Source of the DNA: Progne subis subis
Taxonomy: Eukaryota; Chordata; Aves; Passeriformes; Hirundinidae
DNA length: 64,000 nucleotides
Reading direction: 5' to 3'
Assembly: GCA_022316685.1 (NCBI GenBank)
Contig: JAKJHU010000030.1
Location: 18,436,893-18,500,892 of the forward strand
Shown here: positions 11,813 to 24,300 of the stretch, one piece after another
Numbering within the stretch: the first letter of the stretch is position 1
Layout of the letters: the number at the start of each line of letters is the position of its first letter
Program-made: the position numbers and the translations under genes
Notes under the pieces: generated by a model
Told to the model about the DNA's origin: nothing
What the model saw: only the letters and a program-made list of their open reading frames with translations
The model's database searches: none

Positions 11813-14800
11813 GTTTTCTTGGACACTGAAATCAAACTGAGGAGCACTCAATTTTAGTTACAACTTGATCTTCTTTGCTGGGCAGAAGATAATTTGTGAT
11901 AGCCAGGTACACTAGGATCTTGAAGTCTTTGGTAAATGTTTCTAGCAAAAGAACAAAAGCAAAAGCACTGTGAGATTAATGGTTTCAGACTCTTGAATTC
12001 ATGAGGGGACTTTGAGCTGAGCTGAGAGGATTTTTTATTTTCAAACTCAAAACATATTAATAAGAAAATTATAACAAAGAAAAAATTGAGTGAAGGGTTT
12101 TTTCCTATTTTCCAGAAGCTTAGACAGAGTCAAAAACTTTCTTTTGAAGATTGAAGTGTGTGTTTTACCAGTTCAAAGCTCTCTTTTAGCCGTTCAAACC
12201 AATAGTAATAAAATCAGAAATGTGGCCAAAGCCAAAATGCAGTACTTTGAACAGTCAGGAACAGATTGCTCCCACAGTCCTTTCTGAGCCTTGAGGTTGC
12301 TTGCAGTACTGTTGAAGTTGCATGTGGTCCTTTAATGCATCTGAATTTGCAATGACTGTTTTTATGGCATTTCTCTGCATTCAGCAAGTTGATGGTATCC
12401 AGAACCCAGGTTTTATTCCCTTCCAGTGTGGCCTTTCTTTTTCTCCATATGTTTGTGTGCAGTGTGTGTAGTTGTACCATTGTGACAGCCTCAGACACCC
12501 CAAACTCCACCCAGCAAAGACTGACGATGGTTGAGGGATGTTGCTTAAGCAGAGGAAGTTCAGGGTGCTGTGCCTTCTTCCCTAGGGCACGAAGCAATTT
12601 AGATCGGCTACAGAGAAATTACATTTAACTCTGCTGCAGCCATAAATTTTGGTTACCTAAGCTAGCTGTTGCTCTATTAAGGTAAAAAGACATCATTTTT
12701 CTGTTTGCCAAACATATAAGACAGGTTAAGATCCTGGGGGATCTGATGGTTGCTCTTTTCTGCCATGGGGACTTACCAATCCTGATGTTTGATCCTAGTG
12801 GGGACGTTTTCCTGGAGCACTGTTAAGGCACCTTTCTGTAGTTTCAGATGAATACTGCAAACCTGCTTTTGCAATGTCATGGGGGGAAAAGCAGGTTCAA
12901 ACAAAATGTTTTCACTTTCTCCTAATGTCACAATGTGATGTCTTTGAAATTATTTTCCCTTGCATGGCAGAGGTTTTGGGCAGTGCAAGGTCCAGAGCTC
13001 ATCCCAAGACCTTGCTATTGCTTGAAGAAGCCTCCAGTTCATCAGCCTCTTAAAGTTTGAATCCCACCAATTCAAGTGATTTAAATGTATTTAAATGTCT
13101 TCCTGGGTATTTTCTTGTTCCTTTGAGTCCTGATGGCCCTTGTGGATTTCTCAGAGTTCAGCACAGAAGCCAGCAAGTGAATAAAAAGAAGAGCTCAGAG
13201 GAAGAGATGCAGATGAGGATCCATTTTGCCAGATCACTATCTACTTCCAGACTAAATTACAACTGAGCCACTCCTATCTTGGCCCAATCAGTCTGCCCTT
13301 AGAAAGAAAGTCTAAATATATCCAGGCTTGGAGAAAGAGCTCTCAGAAATTCATCATGGTCGCCAGAGCAGTTTAAAGGTATTCTCAGTGCAGCTCCTTC
13401 ACCTGTAGCTGACCTTTCTGCTCAAAAAAAAGAATTAATTTTTTCAGACTGTCAAGAACTTGTTCTTTGGAGGCATCACTAAAAGGGAAAGTGCCTGTAC
13501 CACAGGATATTTTTGTCCTCACCAGGAAGCTACAAGAGCATTAATTTAAATGCATTAACACAATGTTGCAATGTGTGGATGTTGGAGAGAAGCCCATGTT
13601 CCTCCCCACTCGCTCAGCTGCCTTTCAGCATTTCTGTCTGTGACAGAGCTGTGCTGGACCAGAGCTGGGACTTGGTGCTACTGGACACTGAAAGATGCCC
13701 TGCTGGGAAGGGTAGGAGTTGTGGGAAGATGAATTGGGTATTTCCAGGTCTCACTGCAGCACCTCACAGAGCAGGCCTTTTGGCCCCCAGTTTCTAAAAT
13801 TTGCCCTTAGATCACTCAGGCACAAACTGTATTAATCAGCAGAAGCTCTGCAGTAGCAGAACTGATAGAAAGCTGAAGGCAAGGATGACTTGGCCAAACC
13901 AAAAGGCCTCATTCAGATCTTCTGAATACCTCTCTATTTCCCCAACAGATTTCCAGCAAGCTTGGAAAGAGCAAAACTCTGCAATTAGTTGGAAAATTTC
14001 ATTGTGGATTTCAGTGTCTAGATTGGGATTTGTGGTGTTTGAAAGTCCCAGTGCTCACTGCTTCATGCCTTAATTTCCCTACCTTCAAATGGAGATGATG
14101 TAGCAATAATTAGTATCTGGAAAGCACTTCAGATGTTTATACCGTGCATTCCCTAGAGCCAGTTACCTACAATCAATGGGATATAATGGCCTCATATTAT
14201 CACAATAATTAAATACTTCCAGCTCTTCACTTAACTAATGTTTACAGAGCACCAGTGAGATAGAGGAAATCTTTACTTTACCTGGTTGACAGTGAACACA
14301 TGTAAAGGGAAAAAACAAACCAAACATGCAAACAAACAAACAAACAACCCTACAATATTCAAGACCACATAAGTAAAAAATCCCCATGTGTTTCTGAGTA
14401 ATTAAATCCAAAGAACTATTAGGCAGCTTAGATCACTTAGTTTTTGGACTGCAGGAGTCCACCCTGAAGTTCAAAGAGCTGCAGCAATGCACTGCAGGTC
14501 TTACTCTTAGATCCTGGTAATAAAGATTATACAGACTATGACTGGAGCAGCTGTACTTCTGCAGCCCTCTCCTAGACATTTACTATCTATGGTTCTAAAT
14601 AATAGATCTTCAATAAATTATTGCTGGGACAGAAGGAGTCATACTTGTTCTCTGAAGCATTTATCTCTGTGGCCAAAGCAAATTATTGGTATTACACTTC
14701 TGCTAACCAGCTTGTCTTTAACCCACACATCATTTTAGAGAATATTTTTACCTTTATCCTATTTACATGGTATTCAAATGTAAAAATCTATTTCTATTGA

Positions 14801-15705
14801 CAATGAGTGATAGAGGCATTTTTAAAAGAAAGGATTTAATGAAAAAGACCAATTCTAGGATTCTAGGATTTTATGTCTGAAGGTTGGGTTCTGTTCTGCT
14901 CCACCTTTTCCTTCCTGGAAAAGAAAGGATAAATTTGGTGCAGTCAGGCCTATGGTCTATGTATATATACATATATTCCTTTTACTATGAGCAAACACAT
15001 AGGCTAGAACCATAATCACAAATGCTGGCTCACCAAAACCTGAACTTTTTACGACCTACTCCTGTGTTTTGTGCACTTGAAAGAAAACAGAGACTAAAAA
15101 GATGCATCTGAAAAATAAAAAAGTTCTGTGCACAGGACGGTGCAAAGTGCACCTCCAATGTGATTACCAGGAACCAAGTGGGACTGTGTTATTTCAAACC
15201 AATTCTGAGCTGTATAATGTATCCCCCAGAGAATTTATTGCAGCATAAGTAACAGCAGACAGACCATCCCATGTCTGAAAAACATACTCCATTTGATGCA
15301 TCTTCAGAGTAATACTGAATAATAGAAGATATTGTGTATCATCTCAATTTTTTATGATGCAGCACCACAATACAGGTCAAATAGAAATTTTCATTAAAAA
15401 AAAAGCTCAAACGTAAAACTCTAGAAATACAGAAAGTGGGACTCTAGAAGAAAGACTCTAGAAAGTGGCAAACTGGTTTGACTGCTGTACTAGATCAGGC
15501 TGCTCATATCCTTATTTTCTCACGTCTTTCAAATATGGCATCTGATGTAATTTTTTAGACTTGTGAGGAAGAAAACAGCTTATGAAAAAAAAATGAAAGG
15601 AACTTCTGCTGCCCAATTCTTTCCACTTTCTCTTGCCGCTCTCATATATAAAATTGTTCATAAGAATTCACTAAGAAAATGCAATTCAACCTCAAGTAGA
15701 AATAT
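11813..15705. other. Intergenic, no gene recognised
   Basis: A minus-strand frame of 127 codons (12214-12597) and a few shorter ones occur without splice context or family resemblance. A short (CAAA)n lies near 14328-14347. No transposon tail seen. Confidence 0.55.
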
Positions 15706-15835
15706 AGACTCATAGAATGATTCAGGTTGGAAGGGACCTTAAAGATCATCCAGTTCCAACTCCCCTACTATGGGCAGGGACACCTTGCACTAGACCAGGT
15801 TCCTTAAGGCCACCTAATAATTCCACCATTCCTGA
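15706..15835 (-). mobile_element. CR1 LINE 3' end fragment
   Basis: The inverted CR1 tail (GACTCATAGAATGATTCAGG) is followed by the inverted 3' UTR (GGAAGGGACCTTAAAGATCA, then TGGGCAGGGACACC). It decays near 15835. The element points left. Confidence 0.87.
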
Positions 15836-16530
15836 TGGACTTTTCTATCAGATGCCTGACAAAAGTTTGACTGAAGCCTATAGTAAATTCAGTGTTGTGC
15901 CAACAGGAGCTCACTTCAGCAGGGTGTGGTAGAGATCCTTGAGATCCTTGACCTTTTGTTAGATACCCTTGACCCAACCTTCTGTCCTACATGTCTTCAA
16001 ATCCAAAGCACCTGCTGCTCATTAAATACCTACTTTTGGTTCAGGGGTTTAAATGACTCAGTACCATCAATAGACAGGAGCCAAACTTTGCTTTATGTGA
16101 GCAACCACAGCAGCAGAGAACTTCTTATTGGCTCAAAATGTTGTTAAAGCAAAGGGAAAAGATATAAAGACCTCCACTTCAGCATCATCTACTGTGTCTG
16201 TGCATTTTGTGTGATTTGAGAAGCATTAGCATTTTGTTTTGTTTCAGTCTTGTAATTAGAAGGATTGTGCTTCATTATCCCACTGTATCTCCCACTGTGA
16301 CACAGTCCTGATTATCTTTGTAAAAGCAGTATTTTGTACCATCATCCAGTTCTGTCAACTGAGTACAAAAGCATTGGATGTTTCTCCATTTCTTATTTCA
16401 AAACAGTATTTAAAAGAAAAGGAAAAAAACACCTCCCCCCCAGCCATTTCTTCTTATGAAATCCTTATATTTGAGAATTATATAAGGGAGCATTTCAGAC
16501 AAGGGAGCTTAAGATATATTTTGTGGGCTT
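15836..16530. other. Intergenic, no feature recognised
   Basis: It contains a small direct repeat (GAGATCCTT twice near 15932-15950). No gene, tail or structured element was recognised. Confidence 0.5.
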
Positions 16531-16541
16531 GGGGTTTTTCC

Positions 16542-16664
16542 TTTTTTTTTTTTTATTTTTTTTTTAAACATGATAGCTCTTATTAAAAGGGGAAAAAAAA
16601 AAAAAAAAACCAAAAAACACCAACACCAAACACCAAAAAAAAAACCCAAAAAAAAACAACAACA

Positions 16665-16712
<48 letters not shown>

Positions 16713-16791
16713 AAAAACAAAAAAAACCAAAAAAAAAACCCAAAAAAAACAAAAACAAAAACAAAAAAAAAAACCACCACAACCCCAAACA
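16542..16791. repeat. T-tract then 199-nt A/C-only low-complexity tract with (CA)20
   Basis: A T-run (about 16542-16565, one interruption) is followed after 27 bases by a stretch from 16593 to 16791 in which the plus strand holds only A and C. The core is a perfect (CA)n of about 20 units at 16669-16708, flanked by A-rich CCAAAAAA-type sequence on both sides. Open frames across it on both strands are artefacts of the composition. Confidence 0.95.
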
Positions 16792-19547
16792 GTTCACATT
16801 ATATGACTGATATTTATGTGATGGGGAGGAGGGGGTTGGGCCATTTTTTTTCCCCCAAAAAGGCCCTGAAGAGCGGTTCTACAGAACTACGTTTGCTTAG
16901 GCACCAGCAGTTTTCAGTCTAAGAAGTCTCCAAGGTTGTGTCTGTGAACTGTATCCAAAGAGCTCCACTGCCTCCTTCTTTTCTTCAACTCATCTGCCGG
17001 TATCCTGCCCTTCCTTTAACAATCAGAGCCTCTCCTCGTACAAAACATATGCTCATAGCCAATAAGATGATGTTGTCAGTGATACTTATAATCTTGTGTT
17101 CCTGTGTGCATATGTTAACTGCTGTATTCATTTGGAGTATTCTGATATTCAGAAGGGAAAAGGGCTTTCCTATATTTATGTTAATTAGCATAACATAGTC
17201 TACCCAGAATTCATCATATTCTGCTAAGCTCTGCCAGAGAAAATGTATTAATAGCTGAACTGTTGCAATCCTTTATTAATATAAGCACTGCAAGCTCTGT
17301 ACCAATTTAAAGGCTTATCAAGAAGACAGGTTCTTGTACTTATTCCTTAAGTCTTTCCTAGTAAACAGAGATAATGAAAAGACTGCTCCAGGGGAAGAAG
17401 CTTGGGAGGAGAGTCAAGTGGTGTTTAACTCCATGCTGGGTTGTTATGTCCTGTAGCTGTTGGACCAGTGACAATGAATTCTTCCAAGGGTTCCCAGTTC
17501 AGGAGAACATTTTGTACTTCCTCGTCCCAGATAATACCTACACCTTGAATCCTTGCCATGAAGGGGCAGGAGGAGGAGGCCCCTCTGATAGGATCACTTC
17601 CAAGAGCATTCGAAGTCTGTTTTCTTGGAAAGCTCTGGTGGAGCAGGGTGTTCTGCCTAAGGAGGGAGCAAAAATCAACTCAAATTTTGCCCAATTTGCA
17701 AAAGTTACCAGTGAATGAAGAAGTGGGATCACACTGCTTTTGATATTGGAGAGTGCTGAGATCAGCCTGACCCATCAATCCCTAAGTGAAACTTTCAGAG
17801 GATGTTTTCTCACAGAAAATGGCACTGCTGAGGGTGTGGCACTCACAGCTCACCCAGAAACATCTGACTTGACAAGTCAGTCACTTTATACTATTAAAGT
17901 ATAAAGTCCAGTTCCACTTTTTAATGGCAGGGACTTCTAACCTACTCTTAGGAGAGTTAGAATGAGAGTCAGAGAGTGTTTCAAGATTTCTCCCTGGAGT
18001 GGGGATGTTCCCCATGGAGTGTGCATGTCCTCCAGGCTGAGCAAAAGAGAATTGCCCAAAGTCATTGATATGGATAAGTACCAATCTCAACTTAATAACT
18101 ATTAAGCTTTGAAATTGTTGATTTGATAAATAATGCACTGTATTAGTAGTTATAACTATCTATACTGGGTAGTAAATAATACTGATTAAAGTCTCTTAGT
18201 CTAATCATTATCATCATCAATTTAAATAAATCATTTATTTCATTCATATGTTTGTCTTAATATCCTTATTCCTGTGGAACAAAGTCATGTGAAGGTTCAA
18301 TTACACACATATAATCCTTTAGACACAAGTCATTGACCCAGTCTTTGGCTAGAAGAGGATCCAGCCACACCCTGACTCCTTTCTGAGTTTCGAAAACAAA
18401 GGGCTTTGCTTTCTAGCATTCCAGTCCATTCAGCCCACAACATTTGGTGTGACACTGTTTTCCTCTCACAAGGATTCACTTCAACCTTCTCCTTCTTTTC
18501 ACTTCAGCTTCAGTCTTTCCTTGCTGCTCCCACATTTTCAGCCCTTTTTTTGTACCCTTCATTCCTTGTCTTCAAGGTGTCCCCTTCTCTTTCTAGCTGA
18601 TCATCTCTGAACTGCACATCTGGACCTAGGGCACAATTTCTGCGGGGAAAGGAAAGCAGAGAGAATTTTGGCACACCATGTGTGGGCAGTGCATTGTCTA
18701 ATACAATATTCTCTGTCTGTCTGGGGGATCTTTTCTGTTGACAATTTTTATCAAAGGAACTGTTTTGCCTGCATTCTAAAAGGACTCATTCTTCTTGAAC
18801 TCCTGGGTACAAACTAACACAAATATGATTAATACAAATCTCCAGTAATTACCACTGTTTAAAAAAATCATCAAGCTGAATAGAGAAAACATGAAAATAA
18901 TTAAGAAGAAAGGGGAAGGAAGTGCATTATAATTTTAATAAGAACAGATGCATGGTTATGAAGCAGAAAAACAAACAAACAAACAAACAAAAACCCACAT
19001 GAAAAAATTGCAAACCGGCAGGGCATGTTAGTTCCTTTCTAGCATGTCTGTATTTGCAAAGAAAATCACTGAGTCAAGGCCTACTGGTGAGAACCATACC
19101 AAGGAAACAACCTCATCTTGGCACAAATTTTACCAATTGGATGCACTGACCAAGAAAAGGAAAAAAGAGTAACAGTCACATATCTCCCTCTGGCACAGCT
19201 TTTACGAGTCAGTCCTGGCACAAAAGAAGCTGTCCTAGCAAGGTAAGCATTTACACCTGAAGGTAAGCACTATGGGGGACAAACATTTCTGCTTCCAAGT
19301 CCTAAGATCAGGACCATCTCCCCATGTGCCAACAATCTTTCTTTGCCTTTGTTTCCTACTATTCTTCTCTGAAGGGGATTTTGAGATACCACTGGCTTTC
19401 ATGAGGTCTAAATTTCACTAAATCATAATCTTCCCCACTCTACAAATGTTTTATTGGAGAGTGTTAGTTTTCTGAGCTGCTAGCTCTTTCTTCATCTTTC
19501 CCACATTGCTCTATTTCATCAATATAGTTCATATTTTAAATTGTTAA
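16792..19547. other. Intergenic, no gene recognised
   Basis: Mostly A/T-rich unique sequence. It contains two adjacent palindromes (17864-17907, listed separately) and a (CAAA)n run near 18969-18992. Short frames at 16938-17198 and 17374-17718 look like chance. Confidence 0.55.
17864..17907. repeat. Two adjacent perfect inverted repeats
   Basis: CTGACTTG (17864-17871), one base, then CAAGTCAG (17873-17880). Two bases later ACTTTATAC (17883-17891), seven bases, then GTATAAAGT (17899-17907). Each arm pair is a perfect complement. Function unknown. Confidence 0.8.
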
Positions 19548-19633
19548 TGGGTTTTTTTGTTTTGGTGTTGTGGTGGGGTTTTTTTGGTTGTTGGTTTGGT
19601 TTGGTTTTTGTTTGTTTGTTTTGGGTTTTTTTT
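19548..19633. repeat. T/G-only low-complexity tract
   Basis: 86 bases in which the plus strand has only T and G, made of TTTGG, TTTTG and TTTG units. It is the reverse-strand counterpart of the A/C-only tract type at 16593-16791. Confidence 0.9.
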
Positions 19634-19708
19634 AGTGAGGGTTATTCATTAAGGTTTGATATGCATTTGAAAGCTGATAATCCTGACCACTTATCTTTAT
19701 TTTTTTTA

Positions 19709-19745
<37 letters not shown>

Positions 19746-19795
19746 TTATATATATATATATACATACATACACACATATATATATATATATATAC
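19709..19795. repeat. Compound (TA)n/(CA)n microsatellite
   Basis: Alternating blocks of TA and CA dinucleotides: (TA)n, (CA)n, (TA)n, TACA units, then (TA)n again. Likely polymorphic. Confidence 0.95.
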
Positions 19796-20364
19796 AGCCT
19801 AATTACAACTGTAAACTCAGAACATCCTCCTGCTGCTCTGCAAGAGGGCAATTCTTGTTCAAGTCTGAACAGGAGCACCTGAAGATACTCGAAATTGTGA
19901 AATTTTCATTTTGGCCAACTGGCAACAGTCTAATCACTAGAGCATATCCCAGTGTAAGATATATTGTCCCAGTCTCACAAGTGGAGGTCTCACCTTGAAC
20001 TCAAAGGCTGGCTTTAACTCCTAAGTCAGTTATTGACCTCTCTAGTCTTGCCCACCACTCCAGTAAAACTGATAAACAATTTCATGTTTAAGAATAAAGT
20101 AACACTAGTGTGTGTGTGTGCTAGAGATTTCAGCATGTCAGATCTGTAGTACAAGCCCTCGGGTCTTAGCTTGGATGGAAGCAGTGACCTTGAAGTGTTA
20201 CTGCAGAGAATTTGTTTCGTTGAAGAACCAAGCAAAGCCCTCCTGCCACTCCTTGTTTTATACATCTTCAGAATGTAAGCTATACAGTGACTGACTTTCC
20301 ACCAAAGAATATTTGTGAATGCTTTTTTGTATCCAGGCACTGGGCAGTTGGGCTGAATCTATTG

Positions 20365-20835
20365 CACAAAATCACGTAGCAGCTGAGGTTGGAAGGCACA
20401 TCTGGAGCTCATCTAGTCCAGTGCCCTGCTCAAAACAGGGTCACCAACAGCAGGTTGCCAAGGGATATGCTCCTGTTGTGCCAAGGTGTTTTCCAGCTGG
20501 CTGGCACCCAGTCTGTCCTGGTGCATGGGGTTGTTCCTTGGCAAATGTAGGGCTTTATATTTCCATGTATTGAACTTCATGAGATTCCTGTCAATCCATT
20601 TTTCTATACTGTTGAGGTCCCTCTGAATGGCAGCATGATCCTTTCATGTATCAATCACCTCTTCCAGTTTTGTGGCCCTTGGAAACTTCCAGAGGGCACA
20701 CAGTCAAGTCATCTCTGTCAGTAATGTAGGTGTTAAACAACCCTTGTGCCAGTATCAACCCCATGTTACTCCCCCAGTCATTGACCTCAGGCCAGGCTGC
20801 TGCTGACCACAGAACTTTGAGCTGGCAGTGGGCTG
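20365..20835 (-). mobile_element. CR1 LINE fragment (3' UTR and end of ORF2 region)
   Basis: The inverted CR1 3' UTR at 20365-20450 (GCTGAGGTTGGAAGGCAC, CAGTGCCCTGCTCAAAACAG) is followed by inverted CR1 body. That body includes TTGAACTTCATGAGATTCCT and GAGGTCCCTCTGAATGGCA, both typical of the region upstream of the 3' UTR. It contains many substitutions and no open frame. Similarity fades near 20835, but inverted CR1-like sequence may extend further right. Confidence 0.8.
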
Positions 20836-21252
20836 TTTGTGACCTGCTGTGTTGCCCCTTCAGAAGATACCAGAGTGATTCAAGCCTCTGCTGCGGACCA
20901 AAGTCTGTGAATGTGAGGCTTCTTCCAGCTGTCTGAAGCTTTTTCAGCTTTTATCAGTAGCTGAAGCTACTGCTTTTTCAGCTCCAGTGGTCTTTAGCCA
21001 TATCAGCCATGATTGTCTTGTCAGGACCACTGCTCTGGACCCATCACCTCTCATCTGGCTCATCATCCACCCCTAGGCAGAACTCCATGCCTTTCTGCAG
21101 CTCACATAGGGCTATTGGCTTGACTTTCCAGCCTGTTCTTCCTGAAAATACTTTATCCTTCCACTGTAGCACTCCAGCCATCTTCACTATCCCACCATAG
21201 CTCTGTGATCCCAATGAGACTGTGTTTGACAAGGTTTCTGCTACAAATAGGT

Positions 21253-21257
<5 letters not shown>
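20836..21257. other. Possible repeat-derived sequence, unassigned
   Basis: It is moderately GC-rich and directly follows the CR1 fragment. The 3' part (about 21120-21240) has the feel of an old interspersed repeat on the minus strand, but I could not place it in a family. Open frames (21009-21200 plus, 21044-21232 minus) overlap each other and are not credible genes. Confidence 0.3.

Positions 21258-21320
<63 letters not shown>
21258..21320. repeat. (TA)n microsatellite, ~31 units
   Basis: An uninterrupted TA dinucleotide array of 63 bases. Such tracts can extrude cruciforms and are unstable in length. Confidence 0.97.
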
Positions 21321-21322
<2 letters not shown>

Positions 21323-24300
21323 AGAATTTCCTCTGTCACCCAGGAGCTTCTTTTTGTGAGACTCTCCATATTTTTTTGCATCCTAATGGTATAGTTTAGG
21401 AAGAACAATATTCTCTAGAATTTAATTTTCTTCTACTTCAGCCTAATGATTTCCTGATCGGCCCCAGCAGGGATTCAAACTTAAACTTCCTAACATCTTA
21501 TATATAGTAGCAAGAAACCAATAAATGCATTTTGATTACTGCAGTGGTGCTCAGCTGTGCCTCTTGATACAGCAACAAAGAGGAGGTGTTGTTTGGAGTC
21601 ATCCTGAGAGGGTAAAGGAGGGGGTTAGAAAGTGAGAACCAAGATCCTGAGAGTCCCATGGATGGGTAAAAGCAAAAGTGTTTACACTCAGCACAGTAAT
21701 AGTAGATGAAAATTACCCTGAACATCTCAGGACAGCTGGAAATGGCTTTGTGCATGCCCATGCCCATGCAGAACCATAAGTGGAGGGTCTGGAAAAGACG
21801 TGCTGGAGGTTGCAGGTCTCTGAGGTCTCCAGACCTGGAGCCGTCCAAAAGCCAGAGCAGCAAGAGCTGAGAAAGAGACTGAATCCGCTACGAAAGCTAT
21901 GGTCACTGGGTAGAGTCTTGGTTCAAATGATGTAGCATTTGATCCCTGGACAGAAAACCTCAGCCAATGTTCACTGGAAATTACAATAGTCAGTCCATCT
22001 GCTGCAATGCAAGAGAAACAGAGGCCATTTCAGAAGAACTATATACTTCAATTAATGGGGAAGGAAAGAGAAAAACTACTGTATTGAGAGATCCAGCCCC
22101 TTAGTATGTAGAGAGAAACATAAAAGCATTACTTTGGTGCACACTAGCTCAACCTATGAGTCACTGTGCCAAATCCATCCCTGGTTTTGAAAGGCCAGAG
22201 AAAACAAAAAGAAATTTATTCTTTTCATTCTCTCAAAACAATCTTTGAGCTTACATCAGAAAGAAACTGCAGATCAAAGAGGCTGAACACTGTGTTATTC
22301 AAGCAGGTTAGTTAATTAAAGTTCTCCAGTGTACCACGGGCTTTGTGCTAGACCCTAGTTCCTAGTAGTTGCTGTATCTGAGCTCTTTGAGGGTCAACCA
22401 TCCCTTCTCCTTTCTGTCATGCAAGTACTTTTCCATCCGGGTTTGTGGAGCAAAGAGGACACTCAGTGGCTAGTTAGGTTATCACAGGTGTGTGTTCCAG
22501 CAATTTTCCAAAGGAACTGCTCCTGCGTGCTGTTGGCAGAGGCTGCTCACAGAAACATGCAGTGCCATGTTGGGTACACCAGCTCCAGATTTCCAGAGAA
22601 GGGCAGCACTCCCCCACTCCAGTCACAGCCATACTAAGGCAGTGATCTGTTTTTCAAGTATATTTTTGATAAATGCATTTCTTAGCAGAATTTCTTGTCA
22701 TTTCTAAGAGATGGAAGGAAAAAGATTTGAGAATGTCTCAATGGGATTTTCTCTCATTGTAGAAAATAGGATTACCTGCTTTTAGTATTCACAGCCACAA
22801 ATTTCTGGTGCTGTTAGGACTAGCCTCTGGGACATAAACCCAGGGGTCTTTGTGAGCACTGAGATGGAGACTTAGATCAGGGCCACAGTGATGCAGCAAG
22901 ACAAAGGTGATGTTTGTGGGCTGAAAGGATCCAGGCAAGCATTTCCCCAATGTGGAGCAGAATTGAATTTTGAGGGTTTTAACCTGTGTCCCAGTGCCCT
23001 CCCTCTGTCATGGCTGATGCAGCACACTGGTGTGAGAGTAGAAAATATCTAACAACCACTGTGCAAGCAAAAGACCACCAGTCATATCATACAGTGTATA
23101 TATATATTGTTATCTCTGCAGTGCCTGCTCGTCTGCCTCAGCACCTTCTTTCCACAAGGTCCCCTTCTCAGTGATTAGTGAACATTGTCACACAGCTTTC
23201 CCTTCATCCCTGCAACTCCCAGAGAAAGGCTGCAAGCAGCCTGGAGGTTTGACCATGACTGTGGTTGTATTCACTGCTGAGTTAGCCAGACAAAATGAAG
23301 CAGTGCCCATTTCTCAAAAAATAGGCAGTGTGTGTGTTCCAGGATGAATGTATTTGTGGGCTTCTTTCATTATCAACATAAATACAAGGAAGTCAGGAAT
23401 GCAATTTCTTCTGATCCCTTACAGGTTCCTGGCATTGGGAAATAAAGAATATTAGCCGAAGAGCAGAGGCAAATTGCACCACTACTGCCTATGGTTTTCT
23501 GGCTTAAAAAAGGAAAAATTGGAACCTTCAAGGCTGGTCTGGCAACATTAGCTGTAATTAAGCTGAGGTATCAATAAAGAGGGACGAGTGGGTGGACAGA
23601 AGGAATGCAATTTCTAACTAAAGTAGTGCTCATTTGGATAGTGACTGACACTAGAAAATGATTGGCGAAGTCTTTTTTGACATCCTCAGGCTTAAAAAGA
23701 CAGCGAGGAGATTTCCCACTGAGATCAAGTAGAAATTTACACAGACATCAAAGGCAGAATAAAGCATTTCTGTAGTGAGTAAACTCTGAAAAAATCTTCA
23801 TTACTTCTAATATACTGCATTGGCTATAGCCAACAATATCCTTTGCAGCACATCATCCTGCTTTATCCTCCTTTGGCATCTGACTTGGATTTCCTTACCT
23901 CTTTCCTTTTTTTGCCTTACTTGCAGTCTCCCTAGCTGCTCCACCTGGCAACACAGCCAATTGCAGAGCTTTTATCAGCAGCATCTTCTGGATTTGGCAA
24001 TTATTAGTCAGCTCCAGGCCTTAAAAAGGAAACAGGTCTGATTGCACTTCTACTCCTTGCACAGGGACCATGTTTTCACCGTGTGTCTGCAAGGCACAGT
24101 AAATGACATCAAGTCATATTGGAGCTACCATGGTAGAGAAAACAGTGCAGGTGGTGCTAACAAGGGTCTAAGTGAGTGGCAGGCACAGACATCATTCAGA
24201 AGAGGTGTTTTAAGCTACCTGCAGAAGAAATAGCTAATGCTGCAACAATGTATTTGGGAAATTTTGTCAGCAGACATGTTGGTGACTTAAAATACAGAGA

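Noticed and set aside
12214..12597. 127-codon minus-strand frame
   Set aside because: No domain, no splice or poly(A) context, and an overlapping frame on the other strand.
16509..16806. Open frames through the A/C-only tract on both strands
   Set aside because: They encode only Lys/Gln/Thr or Phe/Val/Cys low-complexity strings dictated by the repeat.
19541..19882. 113-codon frame
   Set aside because: It is made of T/G and TA/CA repeat translation.
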